This document shows, piece by piece, positions 41,394 to 52,549 of a stretch of 52,637 nucleotides of DNA. Source of the stretch: Clostridia bacterium (GTDB taxonomy: Bacteria > Bacillota > Clostridia > Christensenellales > CAG-314); NCBI GenBank assembly GCA_017409765.1, contig JAFQSA010000031.1, positions 1-52,637 on the forward strand, read 5' to 3'. The translations under genes and the position numbers were made by a program. The notes beneath the pieces were generated by a model. The model was given only the letters and a program-made list of their open reading frames with translations, did no database searches and had not been told where the DNA came from. Numbering within the stretch: the first letter of the stretch is position 1; the number at the start of each line of letters is the position of its first letter.

Positions 41394-41422
41394 ATTATAC
41401 CACAACAATTTGGAAATATCAA
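41394..41422 (-). promoter_or_regulatory. Sigma-A promoter of the purine permease
   Basis: Minus strand TTGATA (41422-41417), 17-base spacer, TATAAT (41399-41394) preceded by TGTGG. Confidence 0.8.
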
Positions 41423-41560
41423 TAGAGAACTAGTAAAAAAGTGCTATTTATATCAAAAAAATAAAAGAAATGAGCCAAAGTTCACTATTTGACCTAAGTT
41501 TTGGTTGTCAATGACCTTTTTGTGTATGGTTTGATGCAATTCGTTAGTAAAATTTGGTCA

Positions 41561-41594
41561 AAAAAAGAGTATCGCATTTTGGATACTCTTTTTT
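41561..41594. terminator. Terminator after beta-galactosidase
   Basis: Arms AAAAAAGAGTATC and GATACTCTTTTTT around GCATTTTG; works for the minus-strand gene ending at 41598. Confidence 0.9.
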
Positions 41595-41597
41595 GTA

Positions 41598-44192
<2,595 letters not shown>

Positions 44193-44199
44193 CTATTTG

Positions 44200-45606
44200 T
44201 TATTTTGCAAGCTCCGTTGTTTGGGAAATCGCGTTTTCTCTTTTGATTTTTCTCATCATTTTGGTGTACAAAACAACAAAGATTGCCGACTCGATAACAA
44301 CGCAAATTCCCCAAGAAATTGGGTAGGACATGTACAAAACGTCCAATGCATGGTTTTGAGCAAACACGGTGTAAATCCACAAAATACGCGTTCCGCAAAC
44401 GGACAAGACTGTTATTATCATTGGGACGGTGGATTTGCCCATGCCACGCAACATTCCACACATAACGTCCATTGCTCCGCAAAGGAAGTAGGTGGTGCCA
44501 ATGATGGAAAGTCGCAGTAGACCAAACTCCATTGCTTGCTCGACAATGTTTTTGTTGATCAGCATCTTTAGTAGTGGTTCACCAAGCAAGTATGCGCCGG
44601 TACCCAAAACAAGTCCAACTGTAATAACACACGATACGCAAGTTAGGCAAATCTTCCAAATACGTTTTTCCTTTTTAGCGCCAATGTGTTGTCCGGTAAA
44701 TGCAACGGCAGTTTGGTGGAAACTGTTCATGCATGTGTAGACGTAGCCTTCGATGTTGTGCGCAGCGCCGTTTGCTGTGACAACAAGGTAGTCAAAGCTG
44801 TTTACGCTAGATTGAATAATGATGTTGGAAATGCTGAACATTGCACCTTGGATGCCTGCTGGCAAGCCAATGCGAATCATGTTTTTGAGTTGCTTGGGGT
44901 AAATTTTCATTTCCTTGAGTACAAGTTTGTGTGGTCCATCTACCTTTGTGAGTTGGCGCACAACCAAAATTGCCGAAAGCAATTGTGACATGATCGTGGC
45001 AAGTGCAACACCCTCCACGTCAAATTTGCAAACAAAAACAAAAAATGAGTTTAGTGCAACGTTTGTTATGCCGGCGATTGTAAGGTATAACAGTGGCTTT
45101 TTTGCATTGCCTACCGAACGCAAGATGGATGCGCCAAAGTTGTAAACAACGTTAAAAGGCACACCGCAAAAGATGATGCGAATGTATGTTACCGATTGAT
45201 CAATCATATTTGCAGGAGTGTTGAACAGTTCCAACAGCGGTCTTGCAAAAATAAATCCAATTGCGCCAAAAGCAAATCCGCCAATTATAGCGGTGGGGAA
45301 TGAAGTGTGAACCACTTCGTAAAGACCTTGTTTGTCGTTAGCGCCAAAGTAGCGTGCCACAAGAACTCCGGCACCTACGGATATGCCCATTATCAAGTTT
45401 ATGGTAAGGTTGTTTAGCGCGTGGGTTGCACTAACTGCGCCACTTGCAGTTTCGCTTGCCGATTTAACAATGATCAAGTCGGCGGTATTGAAAAGTAGTT
45501 GCAAAACGCCAGTCGCTATGATTGGTAGGGTGAAAAGTAGTATTTGTTTTAGTAAGTTTCCCTGTGTCAAATCCACAGTTCCGTTTCTTTTTGCAGTTGT
45601 TGACAT
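44200..45606 (-). CDS. MATE family efflux transporter (second copy)
   Basis: 468 residues with about twelve hydrophobic segments. N terminus DLTQGNLLKQILLFTLPIIATGVLQLLFNTADLIIV is the common start of the NorM/DinF-like clostridial MATE group, and GASILRSVGNAKKPLLYLTI and LRGMGKSTVPMIIT mark the two halves. It exports small molecules with Na+ or H+. GAGGCAAATAG precedes the ATG. It is co-oriented with, and probably co-transcribed with, the beta-galactosidase gene, although the link is not obvious. It differs clearly from the MATE protein at 3.9-5.3 kb. Confidence 0.92.
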   Translation of the reverse strand: MSTTAKRNGTVDLTQGNLLKQILLFTLPIIATGVLQLLFNTADLIIVKSASETASGAVSATHALNNLTINLIMGISVGAGVLVARYFGANDKQGLYEVVHTSFPTAIIGGFAFGAIGFIFARPLLELFNTPANMIDQSVTYIRIIFCGVPFNVVYNFGASILRSVGNAKKPLLYLTIAGITNVALNSFFVFVCKFDVEGVALATIMSQLLSAILVVRQLTKVDGPHKLVLKEMKIYPKQLKNMIRIGLPAGIQGAMFSISNIIIQSSVNSFDYLVVTANGAAHNIEGYVYTCMNSFHQTAVAFTGQHIGAKKEKRIWKICLTCVSCVITVGLVLGTGAYLLGEPLLKMLINKNIVEQAMEFGLLRLSIIGTTYFLCGAMDVMCGMLRGMGKSTVPMIITVLSVCGTRILWIYTVFAQNHALDVLYMSYPISWGICVVIESAIFVVLYTKMMRKIKRENAISQTTELAK

Positions 45607-45680
45607 CTATTTGCCTCTATATATCGTAACTCCTATTTTGTAAACGTGGAGTTTGTATTCCAATAATTTGTAACCAAATT

Positions 45681-45709
45681 AGTTTAGCACCTTTGACATT
45701 ATTTGTAAA
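45681..45709 (-). promoter_or_regulatory. Sigma-A promoter of MATE-lacZ unit
   Basis: Minus strand TTTACA (45709-45704), 17-base spacer, TAAACT (45686-45681). Confidence 0.65.
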
Positions 45710-45971
45710 GTAAATAATTTATATATAACACAATGTTATTTGTGCCTGCTCGATATATAGTTGGTCGAATGTCTGCCAAGGTTCAAACATTACAAGGGGT
45801 GTATTGTTTGGAAAAGTCGCGAGTTTTTTTGTTTTTATTGAACAAGTTCAAAAAAGTAATTTATGTGAAATATTTGTATAATTTTGGATAATTGTGTACA
45901 ATTATGTAAAATTATGCGTAAAAATGTAGGAAAATATATTAAATTATTTAATTAAAAAATGTTAAAAAATG
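45710..45971. promoter_or_regulatory. AT-rich divergent control region with palindrome and Spo0A-box-like site
   Basis: No gene is visible. An inverted repeat ATAATTGT-GT-ACAATTAT lies at 45888-45905. TTGGTCGAAT at 45761-45770 is one mismatch from the Spo0A box TTTGTCGAAT. Very AT-rich DNA follows up to the promoter at 45972. Function is inferred only. Confidence 0.35.
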
Positions 45972-46000
45972 TTGCATTTTGTAAAACTATGTGATATAAT
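45972..46000 (+). promoter_or_regulatory. Sigma-A promoter of the Spo0A-domain gene
   Basis: TTGCAT (45972-45977), 17-base spacer, TATAAT (45995-46000). Confidence 0.75.
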
Positions 46001-46028
46001 AAGAAAAAACAACATATGGAGGGATATT

Positions 46029-46460
46029 GTGTTTACTGCTAGTAGTTCCGTTGCGGATGGATCCGATTATTCAAACGAAATCAATAACTTTGTAGAAGAT
46101 TTACTTTTGGCTATATCTTTTAGAAATAGTCAAATTGGTCGAGCTTATTTGCAAGCCTGTTTGGTGTTGACATGTATGGACAACAAGCCAATAGTCAATT
46201 TGTCGGAAGACATTTACCCTGTGATAGCTAATTACTATAAAACAACAGTAGCTGGTGTATCCAAAGCAATTCGACATTGCTTGATTACCTGCTATAACGA
46301 TGGCAATCTAAAAAGAGTAAATCGTCTTTTCCGTTGTGAAGTTGTAGGCAACGCTCCGCCAACCAATGCCGAGTTTATCACAACTATGGCAATATTTATC
46401 AAAAGATACTTTCGCACCAAGGATGTAGATCGCAGTCGCATTATATCCTGGAACATCTAG
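46029..46460 (+). CDS. Stand-alone Spo0A C-terminal DNA-binding domain protein
   Basis: 143 residues starting at GTG 46029 after GGAGGGATATT. The protein lacks a receiver domain. Residues about 15-130 align with the Spo0A C-terminal domain: helices around RAYLQACLVL, DIYPVIANYYKTTVAGVSKAIRHCL (the recognition region), GNLKRVNRLFRCEV, and PTNAEFIT, the last being the hallmark (PTNSEFI in Spo0A). The first 14 residues are a short polar tail. It could compete with or mimic phosphorylated Spo0A at 0A boxes, or regulate other genes. Own promoter and terminator. The sequence is divergent, so a role in sporulation is inferred only. Confidence 0.85.
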   Translation: MFTASSSVADGSDYSNEINNFVEDLLLAISFRNSQIGRAYLQACLVLTCMDNKPIVNLSEDIYPVIANYYKTTVAGVSKAIRHCLITCYNDGNLKRVNRLFRCEVVGNAPPTNAEFITTMAIFIKRYFRTKDVDRSRIISWNI

Positions 46461-46570
46461 GTGCAGTTTCTACAAAATTGTTTTAATAGATGATTTGTAT
46501 TGCAACTTTCCGCGTAAAATATTGCAAAATGGCTTTGTGTAAACAATTTTATATTTCAATATTAAAACAA

Positions 46571-46598
46571 AAAATCCGCAACGATCGTTGCGGATTTT
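46571..46598. terminator. Bidirectional terminator, perfect 28-base palindrome
   Basis: Arms AAAATCCGCAACGA and its exact complement. It separates the Spo0A-domain gene from the converging plsX gene. Confidence 0.88.
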
Positions 46599-46616
46599 GA
46601 TATTTTGTAGTAAAAA

Positions 46617-47624
46617 TTAGTTTTGCTCTGTCATTGCTTGTCTAATAGCTTCGCAAAGGTTGTTTTGTTCCATCGTGTATGCTTGTTTGATGCATTGGTA
46701 AACAGCTTCGGATTTACTGCTACCATGGCCCTTTACAATAGTTTTGTTTGCGCCCAACAATACAGCTCCGCCGTAGTTGTTGTAGTCCATCAAACTCTTG
46801 AGCTTCATGACTTCCTTTTTCAAAAGTAGTGCGCCCATCTTGGATACCAAGTTAGCCATAAATGCACGTTTTACAAGTTTGAGCATATTCAAGCAAGCGC
46901 CCTCTGTGGACTTGAGGAGTACGTTTCCGTCAAAGCCATCGCAAACAACAACGTCTACGTTACCATCAAGCACTTCGCGACCTTCCATGTTACCAACAAA
47001 GTTGATGTTGTTGGTTTGTTTCAATAGTTGGTAGGTATCCTTTGCAAGTTGATTTCCCTTTTCCTCTTCGGCGCCAATGTTGAGCAGTGCAACGCGTGGG
47101 TTTTCCACACCGTAGGCCTTTTGCATGTACAAACTACCCATAATGGCGAATTGTTGTAGGTAGATTGGGTCGCAGTCTACGTTTGCTCCGCTATCACAGA
47201 TGGAAACCAAACCATTTTGGACAGTTGGCAAAATGGGGCAGAAAGCAGGGCGCTTTACACCCTTGATGCGTCCAACGCGCAAAACTGCACCAGCAAGGAC
47301 AGCGCCAGTAGAGCCAATGCTTACAAGCGCGCGAGCCGTTGGATCGTTTCTCATCAATTCAAACGCCTTATACAAGGAACTTTCCTTTTTGGTCTTGATT
47401 GCTTCAGTTGGTTTGTCGTGACAGGTGATTGCATCAGGTGCGTGCAAAATTGTCAAACGACTTTTATCATATTGCTTATCTGCAAAAAAGTTTTCTATTT
47501 CTTCCTGATTGCCTACAAGTACAATTTCCACTTCGGGTAGGTTTTGCAAGGCTTTCAAAGTGCCTTCGTAGTTAACAAGTGGGCTATTGTCGCCACCGTA
47601 AGCATCAACAACGATTTTAATCAT
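46617..47624 (-). CDS. plsX: Phosphate acyltransferase PlsX
   Basis: 335 residues, full length. PlsX turns acyl-ACP into acyl-phosphate for phospholipid synthesis at the membrane surface. Signatures: IVVDAYGGDNSP at the N terminus, ALVSIGSTGAVLAGA, RPAFCPILPT, and VVCDGFDGNVLLKSTEG. AGGAGAAAACTG precedes the ATG. In many Firmicutes plsX sits with fapR, fabD and acpP or with rpmF; here it is alone, with its own promoter. Confidence 0.95.
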   Translation of the reverse strand: MIKIVVDAYGGDNSPLVNYEGTLKALQNLPEVEIVLVGNQEEIENFFADKQYDKSRLTILHAPDAITCHDKPTEAIKTKKESSLYKAFELMRNDPTARALVSIGSTGAVLAGAVLRVGRIKGVKRPAFCPILPTVQNGLVSICDSGANVDCDPIYLQQFAIMGSLYMQKAYGVENPRVALLNIGAEEEKGNQLAKDTYQLLKQTNNINFVGNMEGREVLDGNVDVVVCDGFDGNVLLKSTEGACLNMLKLVKRAFMANLVSKMGALLLKKEVMKLKSLMDYNNYGGAVLLGANKTIVKGHGSSKSEAVYQCIKQAYTMEQNNLCEAIRQAMTEQN

Positions 47625-47681
47625 CAGTTTTCTCCTATGTTAGTTTTGTGTGATTGATATACGCCAATCTACATACTAGTT

Positions 47682-47710
47682 ATTTTAGCAGTTTATGACA
47701 AAATAGTCAA
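47682..47710 (-). promoter_or_regulatory. Sigma-A promoter of plsX
   Basis: Minus strand TTGACT (47710-47705), 17-base spacer, TAAAAT (47687-47682). The rest of the 347-base gap between plsX and the next gene (47711-47886) shows no gene; no FapR-type palindrome was recognised. Confidence 0.7.
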
Positions 47711-47886
47711 CCCCCTGCTTTCTTTTGGAAAAAAGTTTATGCATAGTTTACCAATTTGTTCAGTATATTGTCCATAAAGATTGTCTAAGGACACATATCA
47801 CTTGTAATTTTTGTCTAAAACTAGCAAAAAGTTGCCAAAAATATATCAATTTACTGTAAAAATAGTTCACAAAGGTTAAATATTTG

Positions 47887-47915
47887 TTTACAAATATTGC
47901 AAAAAATGCTAAAAT
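47887..47915 (+). promoter_or_regulatory. Sigma-A promoter of the first GNAT-fold paralogue
   Basis: TTTACA (47887-47892), 17-base spacer, TAAAAT (47910-47915). Confidence 0.65.
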
Positions 47916-47971
47916 ATATCCAAAGATGTCTACTAAGGTAGGTTAAGTTTGCTATACAGGAGGAAGATTCT

Positions 47972-49093
47972 ATGGTACAAATTTTACCCGTAACAACTAA
48001 AAAACAACGCAAACAATTTGTGGAATTTCCATTGAAGTTGTACAAAAACAATCCTTACTATGTTCCACCTCTCTACGCTGACGAAATGGCAATGTTCAAG
48101 GACAACTTTACCTACAACGATCAAACAAAGTCTGCATTTTTCTTGGCTGTTCGCGATGGCGAAGTTGTAGGTCGTATCCACGGCATTTGGCAGTTTGTTG
48201 CCAACGAAAAGTGGGGACAATCCCGCGTGCGCTTTACTCGTTTTGAAAGCATCAACGATCAAGAAGTTGCCAACGCGCTTTTGGGCGCAGTGGAAGATTG
48301 GGGCAAGTCCCTTGGTATGACGGAGATTGTAGGCCCACTTGGCTACTCCGATATGGAGCGCGAAGGTCTTTTGGTGGAAGGTTTTGACCAACTTGCCACA
48401 TTTGAGGAAAACTACAACTTTGACTACTACCAAACTTTGATTGAAAACTACGGCTACCAAAAGGACGTAGATTGGACGGGCAACAAACTCTATCTGCCAA
48501 AGGGCGGAGTTGATCCCAAAATCAAGGAAATTTCCGACAGAATGATGCAAAAGTACAACCTTCACTTCTGTACCGAAACAAATACCAACAAATTCCTCAA
48601 AAAGTACGTAAACAAAATCTTTGCCATCTGGGAAGATACCTATTCCAAGATCTACGGCACGGTGCCATTTAGTAGAAGAGTTATGGATGGCGTGTTGGAT
48701 CAATTCAAATTGATGGTAAGATGCAAATATGTACCCCTCATTTTGGACGAAAACGACAACGTCATTGCTTTTGGTGTTTGCTTCCCATCCATTGCAAAAG
48801 CGGTGCAAAAGTCCGGCGGACGCTTGACAATACCTTGTTTGTTCCGCTTGCTAAAGGCTATCAACAAGCCGGAAGTTCTGGACGTTGCCCTTATTGGAGT
48901 TGTTGATGAGTACAAAAACAAAGGTCTTAATGCAGCAATTTTGTATCGCTTGCTTTGCTTGATGGAGGAAGTTGACCACGCCGAAAGCAACCTCATGTTG
49001 GAACACAACAACCCAATCCAAAACATGCTCAAGTACTTTGATGCTCCACAACACAAACGCCACCGTTGCTACATCAAACAACTTGGCGAGTAA
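47972..49093 (+). CDS. GNAT-fold protein, tandem paralogue A
   Basis: 373 residues. The N-terminal TTKKQRKQFVEFPLKLYKNNPYYVPPL and the following AFFLAVRDGEVVGRIHGIW fit the first half of a long acyl-CoA N-acyltransferase fold, and VALIGVVDEYKNKGLNAAILYRLL near the C terminus holds the GNAT-type RxxGxA-like loop. Such 370-residue proteins are annotated as hypothetical GNAT proteins (E. coli YghO-like); substrates are unknown. AGGAGGAAGATTCT precedes the ATG. The next gene is a close paralogue. Own promoter and terminator. Confidence 0.82.
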   Translation: MVQILPVTTKKQRKQFVEFPLKLYKNNPYYVPPLYADEMAMFKDNFTYNDQTKSAFFLAVRDGEVVGRIHGIWQFVANEKWGQSRVRFTRFESINDQEVANALLGAVEDWGKSLGMTEIVGPLGYSDMEREGLLVEGFDQLATFEENYNFDYYQTLIENYGYQKDVDWTGNKLYLPKGGVDPKIKEISDRMMQKYNLHFCTETNTNKFLKKYVNKIFAIWEDTYSKIYGTVPFSRRVMDGVLDQFKLMVRCKYVPLILDENDNVIAFGVCFPSIAKAVQKSGGRLTIPCLFRLLKAINKPEVLDVALIGVVDEYKNKGLNAAILYRLLCLMEEVDHAESNLMLEHNNPIQNMLKYFDAPQHKRHRCYIKQLGE

Positions 49094-49106
49094 TAGTTTT
49101 CAGCAC

Positions 49107-49133
49107 AAAACAGCCCAAAATTGGGCTGTTTTT
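49107..49133 (+). terminator. Terminator between the GNAT paralogues
   Basis: Arms AAAACAGCCCAA and TTGGGCTGTTTT around AA or AAA, then T. Confidence 0.88.
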
Positions 49134-49183
49134 ACATAATAAATGCAAATGCAGTTATTTGGTGCGTAGTTTATTAAATGTTT

Positions 49184-49221
49184 ACATTTATGTTATAAAA
49201 TACTTTCCTTAACATAAATGT
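49184..49221 (+). promoter_or_regulatory. 12-base inverted repeat in the leader of paralogue B
   Basis: ACATTTATGTTA (49184-49195) and its exact complement TAACATAAATGT (49210-49221) flank 14 bases. A plausible promoter, TTATTA with a 17-base spacer and TATAAA, overlaps the first arm. The repeat could be an operator or a leader hairpin. It has no equivalent before paralogue A. Confidence 0.5.
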
Positions 49222-49264
49222 TAGAAAAAAGGAATAAAACACAAAAGAGAAAAGGCAATAAACT

Positions 49265-50419
49265 ATGATAGAAATAAAACAAGTATCTACAAAAAAACAA
49301 CGCAAACAGTTTGTTGAGTTTCCACTCAATTTGTACAAAAATAACCCCAATTTTGTTCCACCTCTCTACGCTGACGAGATGGCAATGTTCAAAAAAGACT
49401 ACTTCTACAACGACCAAGCGAAATCGGCATTTTTCTTGGCTTATCGCGATGGCAATGTCGTTGGCCGTATCCAAGGAATTTTGCAAATGGCCGCCAACGA
49501 AAAATGGGGCCAAAAGCGTGTGCGCTTTACACGTTTTGATGCCATCGACGACCAAGAAGTAGCATCTGCGCTTTTCAATGCGGTGGAAGAATGGGGCAAG
49601 TCCCTTGGTATGACGGAAATCGTTGGTCCACTTGGCTACTCTGATTTGGAAAGAGAAGGCTTGCTTATCGAAGGTTTCGATTACCTTGCAACGTTTGAGG
49701 AACAATATAACTACGACTATTACCAAAATCTTGTTGAAAGTTGTGGCTACGAAAAGGATATCGACTGGTTGGAACATCAAGTGCGTAGACCAATAGGCAA
49801 GGACGAGGAAATCGAACGCATCAAAAAGTTGAGCGCGCGCATGATGGAAAAATACAACTTGCACTTCGGCACAGCCAAAAACACCGCCGAATTTGTCAAA
49901 AAGTATGCCGACAAAATTTTCCGCGTGTGGGACGAGGCATATTCCAACATCTACGGATGTGTACCATTTACCGACAAAGTTAAAAAGCAAATGCTCGAAC
50001 AATTCAAATTGGTAATTGATATGCGTTTTATTTCGGTAATTTTGGACGAAAACGAGGAACTTGTTGCATTTGGCTTTGCTTTCCCATCCATTGCAAAAGC
50101 GGTGCAAAAGTCGGGTGGTCGTTTGACAATCCCATGCCTAATCCGTTTGCTCAAAGCAATCAAAAACCCCAAAGTTTTGGATTTGGCAATTGTTGGCGTT
50201 GTAGACAAATATCGCAACAAGGGCGTTAGTATGAACTTGTTTGCTATGATTTTGACCATGTTGGAGCACGACATCGACTTTATGGAAACAAACCTCAATT
50301 TGGAAAATAACTACCCAATTTTGAACATGTGGAAGTCTTTTGATACCGTTCAACACAAGCGCCGTCGTTGCTACGTCAAAAAACTTGTTGACGAACCCGC
50401 AACTGTTATTGCAGAGTAA
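49265..50419 (+). CDS. GNAT-fold protein, tandem paralogue B
   Basis: 384 residues, sharing long identical blocks with paralogue A: STKKQRKQFVEFPL, PPLYADEMAMFK, WGKSLGMTEIVGPLGYSD, and FPSIAKAVQKSGGRLTIPCL. The middle (residues about 165-180) and the C-terminal tail (VDEPATVIAE) differ. The GNAT-type loop reads VDKYRNKGVSMNL. The ribosome binding site is weak (AGAAAAGGCAATAAACT). It arose by tandem duplication, and the two copies have separate terminators and upstream regions, so they may be used under different conditions. Confidence 0.82.
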   Translation: MIEIKQVSTKKQRKQFVEFPLNLYKNNPNFVPPLYADEMAMFKKDYFYNDQAKSAFFLAYRDGNVVGRIQGILQMAANEKWGQKRVRFTRFDAIDDQEVASALFNAVEEWGKSLGMTEIVGPLGYSDLEREGLLIEGFDYLATFEEQYNYDYYQNLVESCGYEKDIDWLEHQVRRPIGKDEEIERIKKLSARMMEKYNLHFGTAKNTAEFVKKYADKIFRVWDEAYSNIYGCVPFTDKVKKQMLEQFKLVIDMRFISVILDENEELVAFGFAFPSIAKAVQKSGGRLTIPCLIRLLKAIKNPKVLDLAIVGVVDKYRNKGVSMNLFAMILTMLEHDIDFMETNLNLENNYPILNMWKSFDTVQHKRRRCYVKKLVDEPATVIAE

Positions 50420-50441
50420 TGCGACAACTAATTTAACAACA

Positions 50442-50472
50442 AAATGCACCCCCAAAATTTGGTGGTGCATTT
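50442..50472 (+). terminator. Terminator after paralogue B
   Basis: Arms AAATGCACC and GGTGCATTT with an inner CCAAA/TTTGG stem, followed by ATTTTT. Confidence 0.85.
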
Positions 50473-50507
50473 ATTTTTGCCAATTTGCAAAATGTTCCAT
50501 TTGGCAC

Positions 50508-50536
50508 TTGACAACCACGAACAAATGTTCTAAAAT
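50508..50536 (+). promoter_or_regulatory. dinB promoter with LexA (SOS) box in the spacer
   Basis: Consensus TTGACA (50508-50513), 17-base spacer, TAAAAT (50531-50536). The spacer contains CGAACAAATGTTCT (50518-50531), matching the Gram-positive LexA box CGAAC-N4-GTTCG/T. LexA bound here would block RNA polymerase. Confidence 0.88.
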
Positions 50537-50596
50537 ATTGGTAACGATTGAAAAAATCTTTGCAACAAATTGGTTGCGCAACTGATGGAGGCAGTT

Positions 50597-51820
50597 ATGG
50601 ATGTTTTACATTGCGATTTGAATAACTTTTATGCCTCTGTTGAGCAAACAATCAATCCCGATTTGCGTGGTAAACCGGTGGCTGTATATGGCAATCCGAA
50701 AACTCGCACAGGCATCATCCTTGCCAAAAACACCTTGGCAAAGAATATGGGTGTAAAAACTGGCGAAGTCATTTGGCAAGCCAAAAAGAAGTGTCCCGAC
50801 CTTGTTTGTGTGCCACCGCATTTCGAGTACTACGTGCATTACTCCAAAAGGGTGCGCGCAATCTACGAACAGTACACCGACAAAGTGGAGGGTTTTGGCC
50901 TTGACGAGTGCTGGTTGGACGTTACCGACAGCAAAATCTTTGGCACTCCGTTGGAAATTGCCGAAAAAATCCGCAATCAAGTGCGCGAAGAAACAGGGCT
51001 TACCATTTCCGTTGGCGTATCCTTTACAAAAACCTTCGCAAAACTTGGTAGTGACCTCAAAAAGCCCGATGCCACCACGGAAATTACCAAAGCCAACTAC
51101 AAATCAAAAGTTTGGACGTTGCCTGTGCAGGAGATGATTTATATCGGCAAGCAAATGCAAACCAAACTAAACCGTATGGGTATTTTTAACCTAGGCCAAC
51201 TTGCCAAGGCCAGTACGGAGGCGCTAATCAAAACTTTTGGCGTTGTTGGCGAGCGTATACAAAAGTGTGCCCGTGGCGAAGACGCCGAGCCTGTGCGAAA
51301 CTGCGACGTTCAAAGGGAAATCAAAAGCGTTTCCCACGGCATCACAACCTTACGCGATATGGAAACATTCAAAGATGCCCATCAAGTGATTGAGTTTTTG
51401 TCCGATATGGTGGCAACACGCTTGCGTAGGTACGGTTTTTTGTCCAATATCGTGCATTTGGACATCAGGCGCAACAACCTCACGCACGAAAGTCGTCAAT
51501 GCCACATTTCGCCCACAAACAACTCCGCCGATATCTATCGCACAGCATGCTCGTTGCTAACAGAAATGTGGAGGGCTACCGACGACATGCCACTCAGATC
51601 CCTTTCCGTTGGCGCAGGTGGATTGTGTACAGTTGGTGGCACAATGCAACTTGGACTTTTCGACCAAACGGACGAGCGCGCGTTGCAACTGGAACTTTCC
51701 GTAGACCAAATCCGCAAAAAATTTGGCTTTTCCGCCATAAAAAAGGCAAGTATGCTAGATTGTGACTTGGTAACGGACAAAATGTTCTCCGAAGAAGACC
51801 TGTTGCCTTTCAAACGCTAA
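50597..51820 (+). CDS. dinB: DNA polymerase IV (Y family)
   Basis: 407 residues from the ATG at 50597, which has GGAGGCAGTT before it; an upstream GTG at 50570 lacks one. This translesion polymerase copies damaged DNA. Y-family marks: HCDLNNFYASVE (first catalytic Asp), GFGLDECWLDVT (Asp-Glu pair), SVGVSFTKTFAKLGSDLKKP, and the little-finger domain in the last 150 residues. QLGLF near residue 360 is a sliding-clamp binding motif. The LexA box in its promoter makes it part of the SOS response. Confidence 0.95.
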   Translation: MDVLHCDLNNFYASVEQTINPDLRGKPVAVYGNPKTRTGIILAKNTLAKNMGVKTGEVIWQAKKKCPDLVCVPPHFEYYVHYSKRVRAIYEQYTDKVEGFGLDECWLDVTDSKIFGTPLEIAEKIRNQVREETGLTISVGVSFTKTFAKLGSDLKKPDATTEITKANYKSKVWTLPVQEMIYIGKQMQTKLNRMGIFNLGQLAKASTEALIKTFGVVGERIQKCARGEDAEPVRNCDVQREIKSVSHGITTLRDMETFKDAHQVIEFLSDMVATRLRRYGFLSNIVHLDIRRNNLTHESRQCHISPTNNSADIYRTACSLLTEMWRATDDMPLRSLSVGAGGLCTVGGTMQLGLFDQTDERALQLELSVDQIRKKFGFSAIKKASMLDCDLVTDKMFSEEDLLPFKR

Positions 51821-51869
51821 TTTCAAGTGTGCAATTCTCAAAATAATGTTTTTTACTTTCAAAAATTGC

Positions 51870-51898
51870 TTGAATTGCGTTGGTTTTTTTGTTATAGT
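51870..51898 (+). promoter_or_regulatory. Sigma-A promoter of the YdeI-family gene
   Basis: TTGAAT (51870-51875), 17-base spacer, TATAGT (51893-51898). Confidence 0.6.
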
Positions 51899-51934
51899 TA
51901 AATAAGCGATAAATAAGAATTTGCAGGGGTGAAA

Positions 51935-52495
51935 ATGAAGGTATTTTATACAAGTGAACGAGAAGCATGGCGCGAATGGCTTGCCGATCACTTTGAAACG
52001 GAAAGTGAGATTTGGTTTGTTTTTCCGATGAAGGAATCGGGTGATAAGGCGCTTTCCTACAACGATGCAGTAGAAGAAGCACTTTGCTTCGGCTGGATCG
52101 ACAGTACGATTAAGCATATTGATCCTACTCATCGTGCGCAACGCTTCACTCCGAGAAAGAAAGCCAGTCCTTATTCCCGACCGAATATTGAACGGCTGAT
52201 CTGGCTTGACGAGCGCGGTATGATCCACCAAAGTGTGAGAGAAGATGTGTTGCCCATCATTCGCGCCCCTTACATCTTCCCAAGCGATATACTTGATGCC
52301 ATAAAATCAGATATGGTTGCGTGGAAAAACTATGAGAAATTATCCGAGCCATACAAACGCATTCGCGTTGCCTATATAGATGCAGCAAGAAAACGTCCCG
52401 ACGAGTTCAAAAAACGCCTCGAAAGTTTTATAAAAAAGACTCGTGAAGGGAAAATAATCGTCGGATACGGTGGTATAGATAAATATTATAAATGA
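51935..52495 (+). CDS. YdeI/OmdA family protein
   Basis: 186 residues from the ATG at 51935 after AGGGGTGAAA; a GTG two codons earlier is less likely. The order FYTSEREAWREWLADHFETESEIWFVFP, YNDAVEEALCFGWIDSTIKHID, and QRFTPRKKASPYSRPN followed by ERLIWL is that of the YdeI/OmdA (bacteriocin-protection) family; the C-terminal helix carries AARKRPDEFKKRLESFIKKTREGK. Some members affect resistance to antimicrobial peptides, but the molecular role is unknown. The gene ends in TGA, rare in this window. It precedes a methyltransferase gene by 54 bases. Confidence 0.88.
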   Translation: MKVFYTSEREAWREWLADHFETESEIWFVFPMKESGDKALSYNDAVEEALCFGWIDSTIKHIDPTHRAQRFTPRKKASPYSRPNIERLIWLDERGMIHQSVREDVLPIIRAPYIFPSDILDAIKSDMVAWKNYEKLSEPYKRIRVAYIDAARKRPDEFKKRLESFIKKTREGKIIVGYGGIDKYYK

Positions 52496-52549
52496 CAAAT
52501 TTCAATTTGATGAGCATTTAGGAAAATTAGAATTTGTAGGAGGTTATGT

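Noticed and set aside
41366..41399. Purine riboswitch before the NCS2 permease
   Set aside because: The leader is only about 22 bases.
45800..45890. Possible 25-codon ORF starting at TTG after AAGGGGTG near 45808
   Set aside because: Short spacing, very biased composition and no conservation evidence.
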